Source: Paramagnetospirillum magneticum AMB-1 (GTDB taxonomy: Bacteria > Pseudomonadota > Alphaproteobacteria > Rhodospirillales > Magnetospirillaceae). Taken from it: 64,000 bases of DNA. Below the pieces are notes generated by a model, which was given only the letters and a program-made list of their open reading frames with translations, ran no database searches and was not told where the DNA came from. Every line of letters begins with the position of its first letter. Position 1 is the stretch's first letter. This document shows, piece by piece, positions 26,956-36,064 of this stretch. The position numbers were made by a program, and so were the translations under genes. The DNA lies in assembly GCF_000009985.1 (NCBI RefSeq), contig NC_007626.1:1450745-1514744 (forward strand). The letters are read 5' to 3'.

Positions 26956-28634
26956 GCGGCTCCAAGACCTCCTACGAGGTCCAGGTCCTGGCCGACAAGA
27001 ACTGGGTGATCGCCGAAATGGCGCCGGACGAGGCCAAGGCCAAGGCCTTCGCCGAGAACCTGCTGCAGGCGGGTAACCACGCGGCAGTGCGGGTGGTCAA
27101 GGATTTCGAGCGCATCGACGGCACCCATTCCGAGACCGTCATCATGGAGAAGAAGGCTGCCGAGAAGGCGGCCGGCGATCCCCAGCTCACCACCATCACC
27201 GAGGCGCCGCCCTGTTCCGAGCTGGAGGATTTCTACCGCCAGCCGGCCCGCACCACAATGGGCAAACTGCTGCGCAAATACCTGGACGAGGCGCTGGTGA
27301 CGCCGTTCGAATTGCTGCACGACGCCAAGGAGATGAAGCGCTTCGGCGACAAGGGCAACCTGCTGTTCTCGGCCATCGACCGGGTGGCGGGGCTGCAGGC
27401 CAAGGCTTCGGGGGAAGAGTCCAAGGCGCGCAAGGATTTCCTCGACAAGACCTGGGAGGAGATGGGCAAGCGTGCCCGCGACTTCGCCGCCAAGAAGCCC
27501 AAGGCGCCCCAGACCTTCGCCGAGGCGGTGGCCGCGTCCAAGGGCGATTGCTACGCGCTGCGCTCCTTCATGACCCTGGCGCTGTTGGAGAAGCGCTCGT
27601 GGTTCGGCAAGCTGGACCTGCTGATCGCCTGGTCGGCCGAGGAGGCCGCCAAGGGCAACATGGTGGAGATCGACGCGGTGATCGCCGATCTCACCGTGCC
27701 CGCCCAGGTGATTCAGGACCTGCTGGGCTTCCAGTCCAACCTGGCGGCGGCGCTGTGCACCATCGTCAGCCTGACCGAAGGCGGCGCCGAGGCCGCCAAG
27801 TTCGCCCCCCAGACCTTCACCGAGCTGAACAAGCTGTTCGCGGAAGGCTCGCTGCCCCAAAGCCGCGAGGTGCTGATGGGCCGGGTGGTGCGCGAGGCGG
27901 GGGGCACCAATCCCCTGTCGCGCAACGATTCCTCCCAGGAATACGAGATGTTCCACAAGCTGATGATCCGGCTGGTGGACAAGGATCGGGTGGTGGGCGG
28001 CTCGCCCATGGCCGAGGCGCTGCTGCAACGCGGCGCCCGGGTGCTCAATTCCGGCGGCGCCTCGGTTTCCGCCCCCCAGGCGCTGGAACTGCTGCTGGGC
28101 GCCCTGCCCGACGGCTGCGTGCGGCTGCAGTTCCTCCTCACCCTGGCGGGCTCCAGCCTGGGCAAGAGCATGGGCGAGATCCTGACCGAGATGCTCGACG
28201 CCCATGTGCGGCGGGCCAACCATATCGATGCCTGGGTGCCGGTGCGTCTGGCGCCCCCGGCCCGCATGGCGGCGCTGAACAACGCCAACAAGCTGCTGCG
28301 CACCTGTCCCAATCTGGTGGAGGCGTTCCGCAAGGAGCTGGCCGACCGCATCGACGACGTGATGGTGCGCTATCTCACAGCCGAAGAGATCATCGAGAAG
28401 GTGGACAAGCCCGACGACCCCCTGGCCATGCGCGCCATCCGGCTGGTCAAGTTCTGCGGCTCGGGCGTGCTGATCGAGGGCAAGTCCCTGAACATGGCCA
28501 AGGCCCGCGTGGTCGAGCATCTGCGCCAGAAGCACTTCGAGGAGAAGTTCGTCGCCTCCATGCCCGATCCCACCCAGGGCGAGAAGCATCTGCGCGACTT
28601 CCACCGCCTGCTGGTGGAATGCGGATTCGGCTGA
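26952..28634 (+). CDS. Conserved-looking 560-residue protein of unknown function
   Basis: Soluble, with no signal peptide or membrane span. Residues 1-50 (SYEVQVLADKNWVIAEMAPD, then EAKAKAFAENLL) look like a small alpha/beta module. The rest is strongly helical, with many charged residues, and includes a KSMGEILTEMLDAHVRR region and a YLTAEEIIEKVDKPDDPLAM region. I do not recognise a family. Codon use is like its neighbours. Translational coupling (ATGA) to the Sel1-repeat gene is the only functional clue. Confidence 0.75.
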   Translation: MSGSKTSYEVQVLADKNWVIAEMAPDEAKAKAFAENLLQAGNHAAVRVVKDFERIDGTHSETVIMEKKAAEKAAGDPQLTTITEAPPCSELEDFYRQPARTTMGKLLRKYLDEALVTPFELLHDAKEMKRFGDKGNLLFSAIDRVAGLQAKASGEESKARKDFLDKTWEEMGKRARDFAAKKPKAPQTFAEAVAASKGDCYALRSFMTLALLEKRSWFGKLDLLIAWSAEEAAKGNMVEIDAVIADLTVPAQVIQDLLGFQSNLAAALCTIVSLTEGGAEAAKFAPQTFTELNKLFAEGSLPQSREVLMGRVVREAGGTNPLSRNDSSQEYEMFHKLMIRLVDKDRVVGGSPMAEALLQRGARVLNSGGASVSAPQALELLLGALPDGCVRLQFLLTLAGSSLGKSMGEILTEMLDAHVRRANHIDAWVPVRLAPPARMAALNNANKLLRTCPNLVEAFRKELADRIDDVMVRYLTAEEIIEKVDKPDDPLAMRAIRLVKFCGSGVLIEGKSLNMAKARVVEHLRQKHFEEKFVASMPDPTQGEKHLRDFHRLLVECGFG

Positions 28635-28653
28635 GGCCGTCTCCATCCCAAGC

Positions 28654-28755
28654 GTCATCCCGAGGCCCCTGGCCGAGGGATCTCCGTTTGGCGTTCTGTT
28701 TCCTGTTGGGAAAAGCCGGTTCAGGATGAGATCCCTCGCCAAGGCTCGGGATGAC
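28654..28755. repeat. Dispersed palindromic repeat, family 3, copy 1
   Basis: Begins gtcatcccgaggcc, contains gagggatctccg, then an unpaired centre with gttttctg-like sequence, then gagatccctcgcc, and ends ctcgggatgac. Ends are inverted repeats. A close copy is at 35956-36055. It lies in the gap ahead of the hopanoid genes; no ORF was found in 28635-28868. Confidence 0.75.
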
Positions 28756-28868
28756 ACGGCGAGTCTCCGCGGCCCCTCCAAAGAATCACTGGCGATGCAT
28801 TGCACAATCGTTGTAACTACCTGCCGTCGGCCGCGCGATCCCGCCCGGTCGCGATGAGGCGTGGGGAA

Positions 28869-29861
28869 ATGGCTGGACCTGTTCTCGTCACCGGGGCGAC
28901 CGGATTTGTCGGTGCCGCCATCGTCCGTGCCCTGCTGGCGCGGGGCGAGGCCGTGCGCGTGCTGGCGCGCCCCGCTTCGGACCGGCGCAATGTCGCCAAT
29001 CTGCATGTGGAGGTGGCCGAGGGCCGCCTGGAAGACGCCGCCTCGCTGCGCAAGGCCATGGCCGGCTGCCGGGTGCTGATCCACACCGCCGCAGACTATC
29101 GCATCTGGGTGCCCGATCCGGCCGCCATGATGAAGGCCAACGTCGAGGGCACGCGGACGCTGATGGAGGCCGCCCTGGCCGAGAAGGTGGAGCGCGTGGT
29201 CTACACCTCGTCGGTGGCGACGCTGGGCCATGTGGAAGGCGGCGTGGCCGACGAGGACACCCCCAGCGACATTTCCGACAAGGTAGGCCCCTACAAGCAG
29301 TCCAAGTTCCTGGCCGAGGAAGTGGTGCGCCGCATGGTGGCCGAACAGGGCCTGCCGGCGGTGATCTGCAGCCCCTCGACCCCCATCGGCCCCGGCGACG
29401 TCAAGCCCACTCCCACCGGGCGCATGATCGTCGAGGCCGCCTCGGGCCGCATGCCGGCCTATGTGGATACCGGCCTCAACATCGTCCACGTGGACGATGT
29501 GGCCGCGGGCCATCTGCTGGCCCTGGACAAGGGCCGCATCGGCGAGCGCTACATCCTGGGCGGCGAGAATCTGACCCTGGCCGACATCCTGAACCGCATC
29601 GCCAAGATCACCGGCGGGCGTCCGCCGCTGATGAAGCTGCCGCGCTGGCCGCTCTATCCGCTGGCCCTGGGCGCCGAGACCTGGGCCCGCTTCTTCGGCG
29701 GCGAGCCCTTCGTCACCGTGGACGGGCTCAAGATGTCGCGCTGGCACATGTTCTTCTCCTCGGCCAAGGCCGAGCGGGAATTGGGGTACCGCCACCGTCC
29801 CGCCGACGAGGCGCTGGACGCGGCGGTGGAGTGGTTCAAGAGCATCGGGGAGGTTCCATGA
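28869..29861 (+). CDS. hpnA: HpnA, hopanoid-associated NAD-dependent epimerase/dehydratase
   Basis: A 330-residue short-chain dehydrogenase of the extended type: Rossmann motif TGATGFVG (residues 7-14), TSSVATLG, and the YxxxK pair in PYKQSK. HpnA is found in hopanoid clusters; its exact reaction is not settled but is thought to act on the hopanoid side chain. The ATG at 28869 opens the Rossmann fold and has GAGG nine bases upstream. It overlaps hpnB by four bases (ATGA) and heads a plus-strand group hpnA-hpnB-hpnD-shc-hpnG. Confidence 0.88.
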   Translation: MAGPVLVTGATGFVGAAIVRALLARGEAVRVLARPASDRRNVANLHVEVAEGRLEDAASLRKAMAGCRVLIHTAADYRIWVPDPAAMMKANVEGTRTLMEAALAEKVERVVYTSSVATLGHVEGGVADEDTPSDISDKVGPYKQSKFLAEEVVRRMVAEQGLPAVICSPSTPIGPGDVKPTPTGRMIVEAASGRMPAYVDTGLNIVHVDDVAAGHLLALDKGRIGERYILGGENLTLADILNRIAKITGGRPPLMKLPRWPLYPLALGAETWARFFGGEPFVTVDGLKMSRWHMFFSSAKAERELGYRHRPADEALDAAVEWFKSIGEVP

Positions 29862-31021
29862 GTCTGGCATCGCTTGCCGGTCTGGCCGGGGCAGGGGCCT
29901 GGGCCTGGCTGTTGACCATGCGCGGATCGTTCTGGCGGATCGAGGATGCGCCCCAGGCCGTGGTGCCCGAGGCCTGGCCCCAGGTGGTGGCGGTCATTCC
30001 CGCCCGCGATGAGGCCGACGTCATCGGCGCCACCATCGAGTCCCTCCTGGCCCAGAACTATCCCGGCCAGTTTTCCGTGGTGCTGGTGGACGACCATTCC
30101 ACGGACGGCACCGCCGAGGCGGCCCGCCGGGCGGCCGAGGAGATGGGGCTGGCCTCCCGGGTGATTGTGGTCGAGGCGCCGGAGCTGCCGCGCGGCTGGA
30201 CCGGCAAGATGTGGGCGCAAAGCCATGGCGTGGCGGTGGCCCGCGCCAAGTTCCCCGAGGCGGAGCTGCTGCTGCTGTCCGACGCCGATATCCGCCATGG
30301 ACCGGGCGAATTGCGCCGCACCGTGTCGCGCATGCTGGCCGAGGGGCTGGACATGGCCTCGCTGATGGTGCGCCTGTCCACCCAAAGCCTGTGGGAAAAG
30401 GCCGTCGTTCCCGCCTTCGTGTTCTTCTTCCGCATGCTCTATCCCTTCGCCTGGGTGAAGGATTCGCGTTCCACCACGGCCGCCGCCGCCGGCGGCTATG
30501 TGCTGATCCGCCCCGTCATGCTGGAGAAGATCGGCGGCATCAAGGCCATCAAGGACGCGCTGATCGACGATTGCACCCTGGCCGCCGCGGTCAAGGCCCA
30601 TCACGGCCGCCTGACCCTCGACCTGGCCGAGGAAACCATCAGCACGAGGCGCTACGAGGGGCCGGAAGGCCTGTGGCGGATGATCGCCCGCTCGGCCTAT
30701 ACCCAGCTGCGCCACTCCCCCCTGCTGCTGATCGGCACGGTGCTGGCCATGCTGCTGGTGTTCGTGGCGCCGCCCCTGCTGGCCATGCGTAACGGCGGCG
30801 GCGCGTCGACCGGCGCCCTGGCCTGGGCGGCCATGACCATCGCCTATTACCCCATGGTGCGCTATTACCGCCTGTGGCCGTTCTGGGCCCTGGCCCTGCC
30901 TCTGGTGTCGCTGTTCTACCTGGGTGCCACGCTGCATTCCGCCTGGATGTATTACGGCGGTAAGGGCGGCGAATGGAAAGGGCGGGTGCAGGATACCCAC
31001 GGCCAGGGGAAAGCGTCTTGA
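29858..31021 (+). CDS. hpnB: HpnB, hopanoid-associated glycosyltransferase
   Basis: A 387-residue family-2 glycosyltransferase with a membrane anchor at the N-terminus, VVAVIPARDEADVI, DDHSTDGT and the metal-binding DADIRHG, plus C-terminal hydrophobic segments (about 288-310 and 325-365). HpnB-type enzymes are encoded in hopanoid clusters. A GGGGAGG site precedes ATG 29858. The TTG at 31018 that could start hpnD overlaps its stop. The donor sugar is unknown. Confidence 0.88.
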   Translation: MSLASLAGLAGAGAWAWLLTMRGSFWRIEDAPQAVVPEAWPQVVAVIPARDEADVIGATIESLLAQNYPGQFSVVLVDDHSTDGTAEAARRAAEEMGLASRVIVVEAPELPRGWTGKMWAQSHGVAVARAKFPEAELLLLSDADIRHGPGELRRTVSRMLAEGLDMASLMVRLSTQSLWEKAVVPAFVFFFRMLYPFAWVKDSRSTTAAAAGGYVLIRPVMLEKIGGIKAIKDALIDDCTLAAAVKAHHGRLTLDLAEETISTRRYEGPEGLWRMIARSAYTQLRHSPLLLIGTVLAMLLVFVAPPLLAMRNGGGASTGALAWAAMTIAYYPMVRYYRLWPFWALALPLVSLFYLGATLHSAWMYYGGKGGEWKGRVQDTHGQGKAS

Positions 31022-31026
31022 ACGCC

Positions 31027-31887
31027 ATGACCCCCTCCGTCCTGGCCATCGACCCGGCCCAGTACGACATGGTGGCGGAGATCGTGCGCGCCTCGGGGTC
31101 GTCGTTCTATTGGGGCATGCGCCTGCTGGACCGGCCGCGCCGCTATGCCATGTACGCCATCTACGCCTTCTGCCGGGTGGTGGACGACATCGCCGACGAG
31201 CCGGGTGATCCCGAGGTTAAACGGGCGCAACTAGCCGAATGGCGAGTCGAACTGGACCGGCTTTATGCGGGAGCTCCCACCCATGCCGTCGCCAAGGCGC
31301 TGCATGGGCCTGTCCTACAATACAACCTGCCCAAGGAAGACTTTCTGGCGGTGATCGCCGGCTGCGAGAGCGATGCCCAGCCCGAGGTGACGCGCCTTTC
31401 CATGGCCGAGTTGGAGCTTTACTGCGATCGTGTCGCCTGTGCCGTGGGCCGTCTGTCGATTCGCGTGTTCGGGCCCCTACGGCCCAAATCCATCGAGACG
31501 GCCAACGCAACGGGCATGGCGTTGCAGTTGACCAACATCCTGCGCGACGTCGCGGTGGATGCCAAGATCGGGCGGCTTTATCTGCCCGACGAACTTCTGT
31601 CCAAGCACGGCATCGCCAGCCGCGATCCCATGGAGGTTCTGGCCCATCCCAATCTGGTGGCGGTGTGCCGCGAACTGGGCGAGACGGCGCGGGGCTATTT
31701 CCTGGCCTCGGATGCTGGGCAGGCAGAGTGCAGCAGGGCAGACATGCGCCCGGCCACCTTGATGAAGGAGATGTACCGCGAGATCTTCACGCGGGTCGAA
31801 GCCGAAGGTTTCGTGCCGCGTGATCCGCCGGTCAAGGTTTCGAAAGCGTTCAAGCTGTGGTGTATTCTGCGCCACGGTCTTCTTTAG
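31027..31887 (+). CDS. hpnD: HpnD, presqualene diphosphate synthase
   Basis: A 286-residue squalene/phytoene synthase family enzyme that joins two farnesyl diphosphates to presqualene diphosphate. It has SFYWGMRLL, the first Asp-rich motif in CRVVDDIADEPGD, ELELYCDRVACAVGRLSIRV, and the second motif in NILRDVAVDAKIGRLYLP. These features fit HpnD better than HpnC. ATG 31027 is used; TTG 31018 has a better-placed AGGGGA site and overlaps the hpnB stop, so it is a real alternative. The hpnC and hpnE genes that usually flank it are missing here. Confidence 0.85.
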   Translation: MTPSVLAIDPAQYDMVAEIVRASGSSFYWGMRLLDRPRRYAMYAIYAFCRVVDDIADEPGDPEVKRAQLAEWRVELDRLYAGAPTHAVAKALHGPVLQYNLPKEDFLAVIAGCESDAQPEVTRLSMAELELYCDRVACAVGRLSIRVFGPLRPKSIETANATGMALQLTNILRDVAVDAKIGRLYLPDELLSKHGIASRDPMEVLAHPNLVAVCRELGETARGYFLASDAGQAECSRADMRPATLMKEMYREIFTRVEAEGFVPRDPPVKVSKAFKLWCILRHGLL

Positions 31888-31913
31888 AGCATCCGTATCC
31901 GTAGAGGTCCGAC

Positions 31914-33868
31914 GTGTCTCCCAGCGAAATCAATCCCCGTGACTTCTCCGCCGCCTCGTTCCGCGATCCGCTGGAGCGTGCGGTCAATGAATCCGCCGAA
32001 GCCCTGCTGAAGCAGCAGCGCGAAGACGGCCACTGGGTGTTCAAGCTTGAAGCTGACGCCACCATCCCGGCCGAATACGTGCTGTATCTGCACTACATGG
32101 ACGAGCGCGATCCCGAGCTGGAGAAGCGCATCGGCGTCTATCTGCGCGACATCCAGGAAGAGCACGGCGGCTGGCCGCTGTTCCATCGCGGCGATCTCAA
32201 CATCAGCGCCTCGGTGAAGGCCTATTTCGCGCTGAAGGCCATCGGCGACGACATCGACGCGCCGCACATGGTGAAGGCGCGCGAAGCCATCCTGGCCCAT
32301 GGCGGCGCGGCCACGGCCAATGTCTTCACCCGCACCCTGCTGGCGCTGTTCGGGCAGATCCCCTGGAAGGGCGTGCCGATCATGCCCGTGGAGATCATGC
32401 TGCTGCCGCGCTGGTTCCCGTTCCACATGGACAAGGTCAGCTATTGGTCGCGTACCGTCATCGCGCCGCTGACCGTGCTGATGACCAAGCGCCCCAAGGC
32501 GCGCAATCCCCTGGGCATCCATATCCAGGAACTGTTCGTCACGCCGCCGGAGAAGGTCACCAACTGGTATCTGGAACCGGTGCGCTCCAACTGGGCCTAT
32601 CTGTTCCGCGGCATCGACATGGTGCTGCAGAAGGTCTACCGCTTCTTCCCCAAGTCGGTGCAGGACAAGGCCATCGACAAGGCCGTGGCCTTCGTGGACG
32701 AGCGCCTGAACGGCGAGGACGGGCTGGGCGCCATCTTCCCGGCCATGGTCAACGCCGTATGGATGTACGACGTCCTGGGCGTGCCTGCGGACGATCCCCG
32801 CGTGCTCATCGCCAAGAAATCCATCCAGAACCTGGTGGTGGAAGAAGGCGAGCGCGCCTGGGTCCAGCCCTGCCTGTCGCCCATCTGGGACACCGCCCTG
32901 GCCACCCACGCCATCCTCGAGGTGGGAACCCCCGAGGCCGACGCGGCGGCGCGCAAGGCCGCCGATTGGATGGTGGCGCGCCAGATCACCGACGTGGTGG
33001 GCGACTGGGCGGTGCGCCGCCCCGGCCTCGCCCCCGGCGGCTGGGCCTTCCAGTACAACAATCCCCATTACCCCGATGTGGACGACACCGCCGTGGTGAT
33101 GGCCGCGCTCGACCGCATCGACCCGGTGAAGTACGCCGAGCCCATCGAGAAGGGCAAGGTCTGGGTCCAGGCATGCAGTCGGAAGGCGGCGGCTGGGGGG
33201 CGTTCGACGCCGAGAACACCAGCTATTACCTCAATCATATTCCCTTCGCCGATCATGGCGCCCTGCTGGACCCGCCCACCGCCGACGTGTCGGCCCGCTG
33301 CGTCTCGGTGCTGTCGGTGCTGGGCGAGCGCGGCAAGGACAAGGTGGCGCACGAAGGCGTCGACTACCTGCTGCGCGAGCAGGAAAAGGACGGATCGTGG
33401 TTCGGCCGCTGGGGCACCAACTACGTCTACGGCACGTGGTCCTCGCTCTGCGCCCTCAATGCCGCCGGGCTGCCCCATGACCATCCCGCCTTCCGGAAGG
33501 CGGTCAAGTGGCTGGAATCCAAGCAGCGGGACGACGGCGGCTGGGGCGAATGCGGCCGGTCCTACTGGGACGACCAGCCCAGGGGCATGGGCGGCCCCTC
33601 CACGCCGTCCCAGACCGCCTGGGCGGTGCTGGGCCTCATGGCGGCGGGCGAGACCAAGTCGGCCGCCGTGGCCAAGGGCATCGACTACCTGATCCGCACC
33701 CGCAACGCCGAAGGCCTGTGGGACGAGGAGCATTACACTGCGGTGGGCTTCCCCCGCGTGTTCTATCTGCGCTACCACGGCTATCGCCAGTTCTTCCCGG
33801 TCTGGGCCCTGGCCCGTTATCGGAACCTGACCACCGGCAATGCCGGGCCGGTGATGCACGCGCTGTAG
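31914..33868 (+). CDS. shc: Squalene-hopene cyclase, interrupted by a one-base frameshift
   Basis: Cyclises squalene to hopene on the membrane. Repaired length is about 651 residues, normal for the family. The catalytic DXDD motif is DVDD near residue 387 (YPDVDDTAVV). QW-type repeats are present (GGWGAFD, DGSWFGRWG, DGGWGE). The frame breaks near 33171-33174: GKVWVQ should run into GMQSEGGGWGAFDAEN, and one G is missing from a GG(G) run. Both halves are fully conserved, so this looks like an error or a very recent lesion. GTG 31914 is the start. It follows hpnD by 26 bp. Confidence 0.88.
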
Positions 33869-33960
33869 CAGCGATCTGATCGGGCTGTCGCCCGAACCCA
33901 CTTGCTCGCCGGGCTCGCGTCCCTGCGGGACCGCACCTTCGGTGCGTCGTTTGCCCCTTG

Positions 33961-34061
33961 CGGGGCTGCACGGGGCGACGCCCCAAACCCCCTTCTGATT
34001 CATGAATCAAAGGGAGGTTTGGAGGCATCGCCTCCAAGCGGGGCCGGGGCGGCAGCCCCGT
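33961..34061 (+). repeat. Dispersed intergenic repeat, family 2, copy 2
   Basis: Contains cggggcgacgcccc, gattcatgaatc, agggaggtttggaggc and gcctccaagcggggcc, in the same order as the inverted copy at 1743-1841. A further hairpin (ggggc-ggca-gcccc) ends it. It fills most of the gap between shc and hpnG; the preceding stretch 33869-33960 has only GC-rich short palindromes. Confidence 0.65.
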
Positions 34062-34078
34062 TTATTGGGGGGAGCACC

Positions 34079-34729
34079 ATGACAATCGCCGTCATCGTCG
34101 GCATGAACAGTGAGGCTGCCCTGCTGCCCCCCGGCATTCCGGTCGGCGCGGCGGGCGGCGTGACCCGGCGGGTAACGGAACTGGCCGAGCGGCTGCTGGC
34201 CGAGGGCGCCGAGGGGCTGCTGTCCTTCGGCATCGCCGGCGGCCTTGACCCGGCGCTGACATCCGGGAATCTGGTGGTGGGACTCAGTGTGCAGTGGGAG
34301 GGCGAGACCTTTGCCGCCGACGCGGCCTGGGCTTCGCGTCTGCTGACCGCCATCCCCGGTGCGCGGCAAGGCACCATCGCGGCGGTCTCGCGCATCGCGG
34401 CGACGCCGGAGGCCAAGCAGGCTCTGTATCAGGGCGGTGCTGCCGTGGTGGACATGGAAAGCGGCGCCATGGCCAAGGTTTGCGCGGCGGCGGGCAAGCC
34501 CTTCGCCGTGCTGCGCGCCGTGGCGGACCCGGCGGCGCGGGGATTGCCCCGGTCGGTGTTCGTGGGGCTGGCGCCCGACGGCTCGGCGCGGCCCTGGGCG
34601 GTCATGGGGGCGCTGCTGCGCCGCCCATGGGAATTGCCAGGGCTGATCCGGGTCGGCCTGGACAGCCAGGCGGCTCTAGCTGCCTTGCGAGACGCGGTGA
34701 AGGTTGTTGGCCCGACCCTCGGAATGTAG
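34079..34729 (+). CDS. hpnG: HpnG, hopanoid nucleoside phosphorylase
   Basis: A 216-residue phosphorylase-superfamily protein (VIVGMNSEAAL, LLSFGIAGGLDPAL, AAVVDMESGAMAKV). HpnG removes adenine from adenosylhopane to give phosphoribosylhopane. The VDMES motif is the ribose-binding and glutamate site of the purine nucleoside phosphorylase fold. ATG 34079 follows a GGGGGGAG site. The last 54 bp overlap the 3' end of hpnH on the other strand. Confidence 0.88.
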   Translation: MTIAVIVGMNSEAALLPPGIPVGAAGGVTRRVTELAERLLAEGAEGLLSFGIAGGLDPALTSGNLVVGLSVQWEGETFAADAAWASRLLTAIPGARQGTIAAVSRIAATPEAKQALYQGGAAVVDMESGAMAKVCAAAGKPFAVLRAVADPAARGLPRSVFVGLAPDGSARPWAVMGALLRRPWELPGLIRVGLDSQAALAALRDAVKVVGPTLGM

Positions 34730-35827
34730 CATTTCCAGGTTCTTGGCCATCAGCTCGTCGTAATTGTTGATGGCCGGGCGCTGGTTGTCCAACGGCAGGT
34801 CGGGAGCGAAGGGGCCTTCGGTGCGGGGGCCACGCAGGGCCACCATGGCGGCCTTCAGCGGGTTGCTGATGGTGTCCATCACGGCGGTGGCCTCATAGCC
34901 CGAATGGACCATGCAATCGGCGCACTTCTCGTACTTGCCGGTGCCGTAGGAGTCCCAGTCGGTCTCGTCCATCAGCTCCTTGTAGGTCTTGGCATAGCCC
35001 TCGCCCAGCAGGTAGCAGGGGCGCTGCCAGCCGAACACGTTGCGGGTCGGATTTCCCCACGGCGTGCACTGATAAGTCTGGTTGCCGGCCAGGAAGTCCA
35101 TGAACAGGGACGACTGGGTGAATTCCCACTTCTTGCCCTTGCCCAGACGGAACAGCTTGCGGAACAGCTCCTTGGTGGCGCGGCGGTTGAGGAAGTGCTC
35201 GGTATCGGGGGCGCGCTCGTAGGCGTAGCCGGGCGACAGGGTGATGCCGCCGACACCGATGGACTTGGTGTAGTCGAAGAACTTCGCCATGCGCTCGGCA
35301 TCGGCGTTGTTGAACAGGGTGCAGTTGATGTTGACCTGGAAGCCGGCGGCCTTGGCCGCCTTGATGGCCGAGACGGCCTGATCGAAGGTGCCTTCGCGCG
35401 ACACGGCGCGGTCGTGGTCCTCGCGGTCGCCGTCCAGATGGACGGTCCAGGTGAAATTCTTGTGCGGCTTGAAGCTGTCGAGCTTCTTTTCCAGCAGCAG
35501 GGCATTGGTGCAGACGAAGACGATCTTGCCCCTGGCCAGGGCACCCTCGACGATCTGGTCGATCTCGCGGTGCAGCAGGGGCTCGCCGCCGGCCATCACC
35601 ACCACGGGGGCCGGGCACTCGTCGATGGAGGCCAGGGCATCGGCCACGGAAATGCGGGAATTCAGGATGGCGTCGGGATAGTCGATCTTGCCGCAGCCGT
35701 TGCAGGTCAGGTTGCAGCGGAACAGGGGCTCCATCATCAGCACCAGCGGGTAACGCTTGTTCCCCATGAGGTGCTGCTTGACGATATAGGAACCGATCTT
35801 GATGGACTGGTGGAGAGGAACGGCCAC
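34676..35827 (-). CDS. hpnH: HpnH, radical SAM adenosylhopane synthase
   Basis: A 383-residue radical SAM enzyme that adds 5'-deoxyadenosine to diploptene. The cluster motif CNLTCNGC (CxxxCxxC) is near residue 38, followed by VVMAGGEPLL and TWTVHLDGDREDHD. The C-terminal cysteines (CTPWGNP, CYLLGEG, CADCMVHSGYE) belong to the family auxiliary region. GTG at 35827 gives the usual family N-terminus (VAVPLHQSIKIG); the frame is open to 35884. It is convergent with hpnG, so it has its own promoter. Confidence 0.9.
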   Translation of the reverse strand: MAVPLHQSIKIGSYIVKQHLMGNKRYPLVLMMEPLFRCNLTCNGCGKIDYPDAILNSRISVADALASIDECPAPVVVMAGGEPLLHREIDQIVEGALARGKIVFVCTNALLLEKKLDSFKPHKNFTWTVHLDGDREDHDRAVSREGTFDQAVSAIKAAKAAGFQVNINCTLFNNADAERMAKFFDYTKSIGVGGITLSPGYAYERAPDTEHFLNRRATKELFRKLFRLGKGKKWEFTQSSLFMDFLAGNQTYQCTPWGNPTRNVFGWQRPCYLLGEGYAKTYKELMDETDWDSYGTGKYEKCADCMVHSGYEATAVMDTISNPLKAAMVALRGPRTEGPFAPDLPLDNQRPAINNYDELMAKNLEMLHSEGRANNLHRVSQGS

Positions 35828-35955
35828 GGGCTGAACTCTGATTTTGCCTCGACGCGCCTCCCGCTTGGGAAGCGGGCGGATCATACAGGCCGGACTTGGA
35901 AAGTTTCAACGGTTTAAGGAGTGTGGGCTTTATGCGGCAGCCCCGCATTACGGCT

Positions 35956-36055
35956 GTCATCCCGAGGCCAAGCCGAGGGATCTCCGCCAGGATGGCCGGT
36001 TCCTGTTCTGAAAAGCCGTGCCAGGACGAGATCCCTCACTTCCGTTCGGGATGAC
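35956..36055. repeat. Dispersed palindromic repeat, family 3, copy 2
   Basis: Begins gtcatcccgaggcc, contains cgagggatctccg, then ttcctgttctgaaaagccg, then gagatccctc, and ends cgggatgac. Inverted termini (CTGTCAT...ATGACAG). It matches 28654-28755 module by module and sits between hpnH and phoB. Confidence 0.8.
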
Positions 36056-36064
36056 AGTCTTCCT

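Noticed and set aside
26802..29870. Long minus-strand open frame of about 1020 codons
   Set aside because: It lies antisense to the Sel1-repeat, unknown and hpnA genes, is rich in His, Gln and Gly as expected of a GC-rich reverse frame, and has no known domain.
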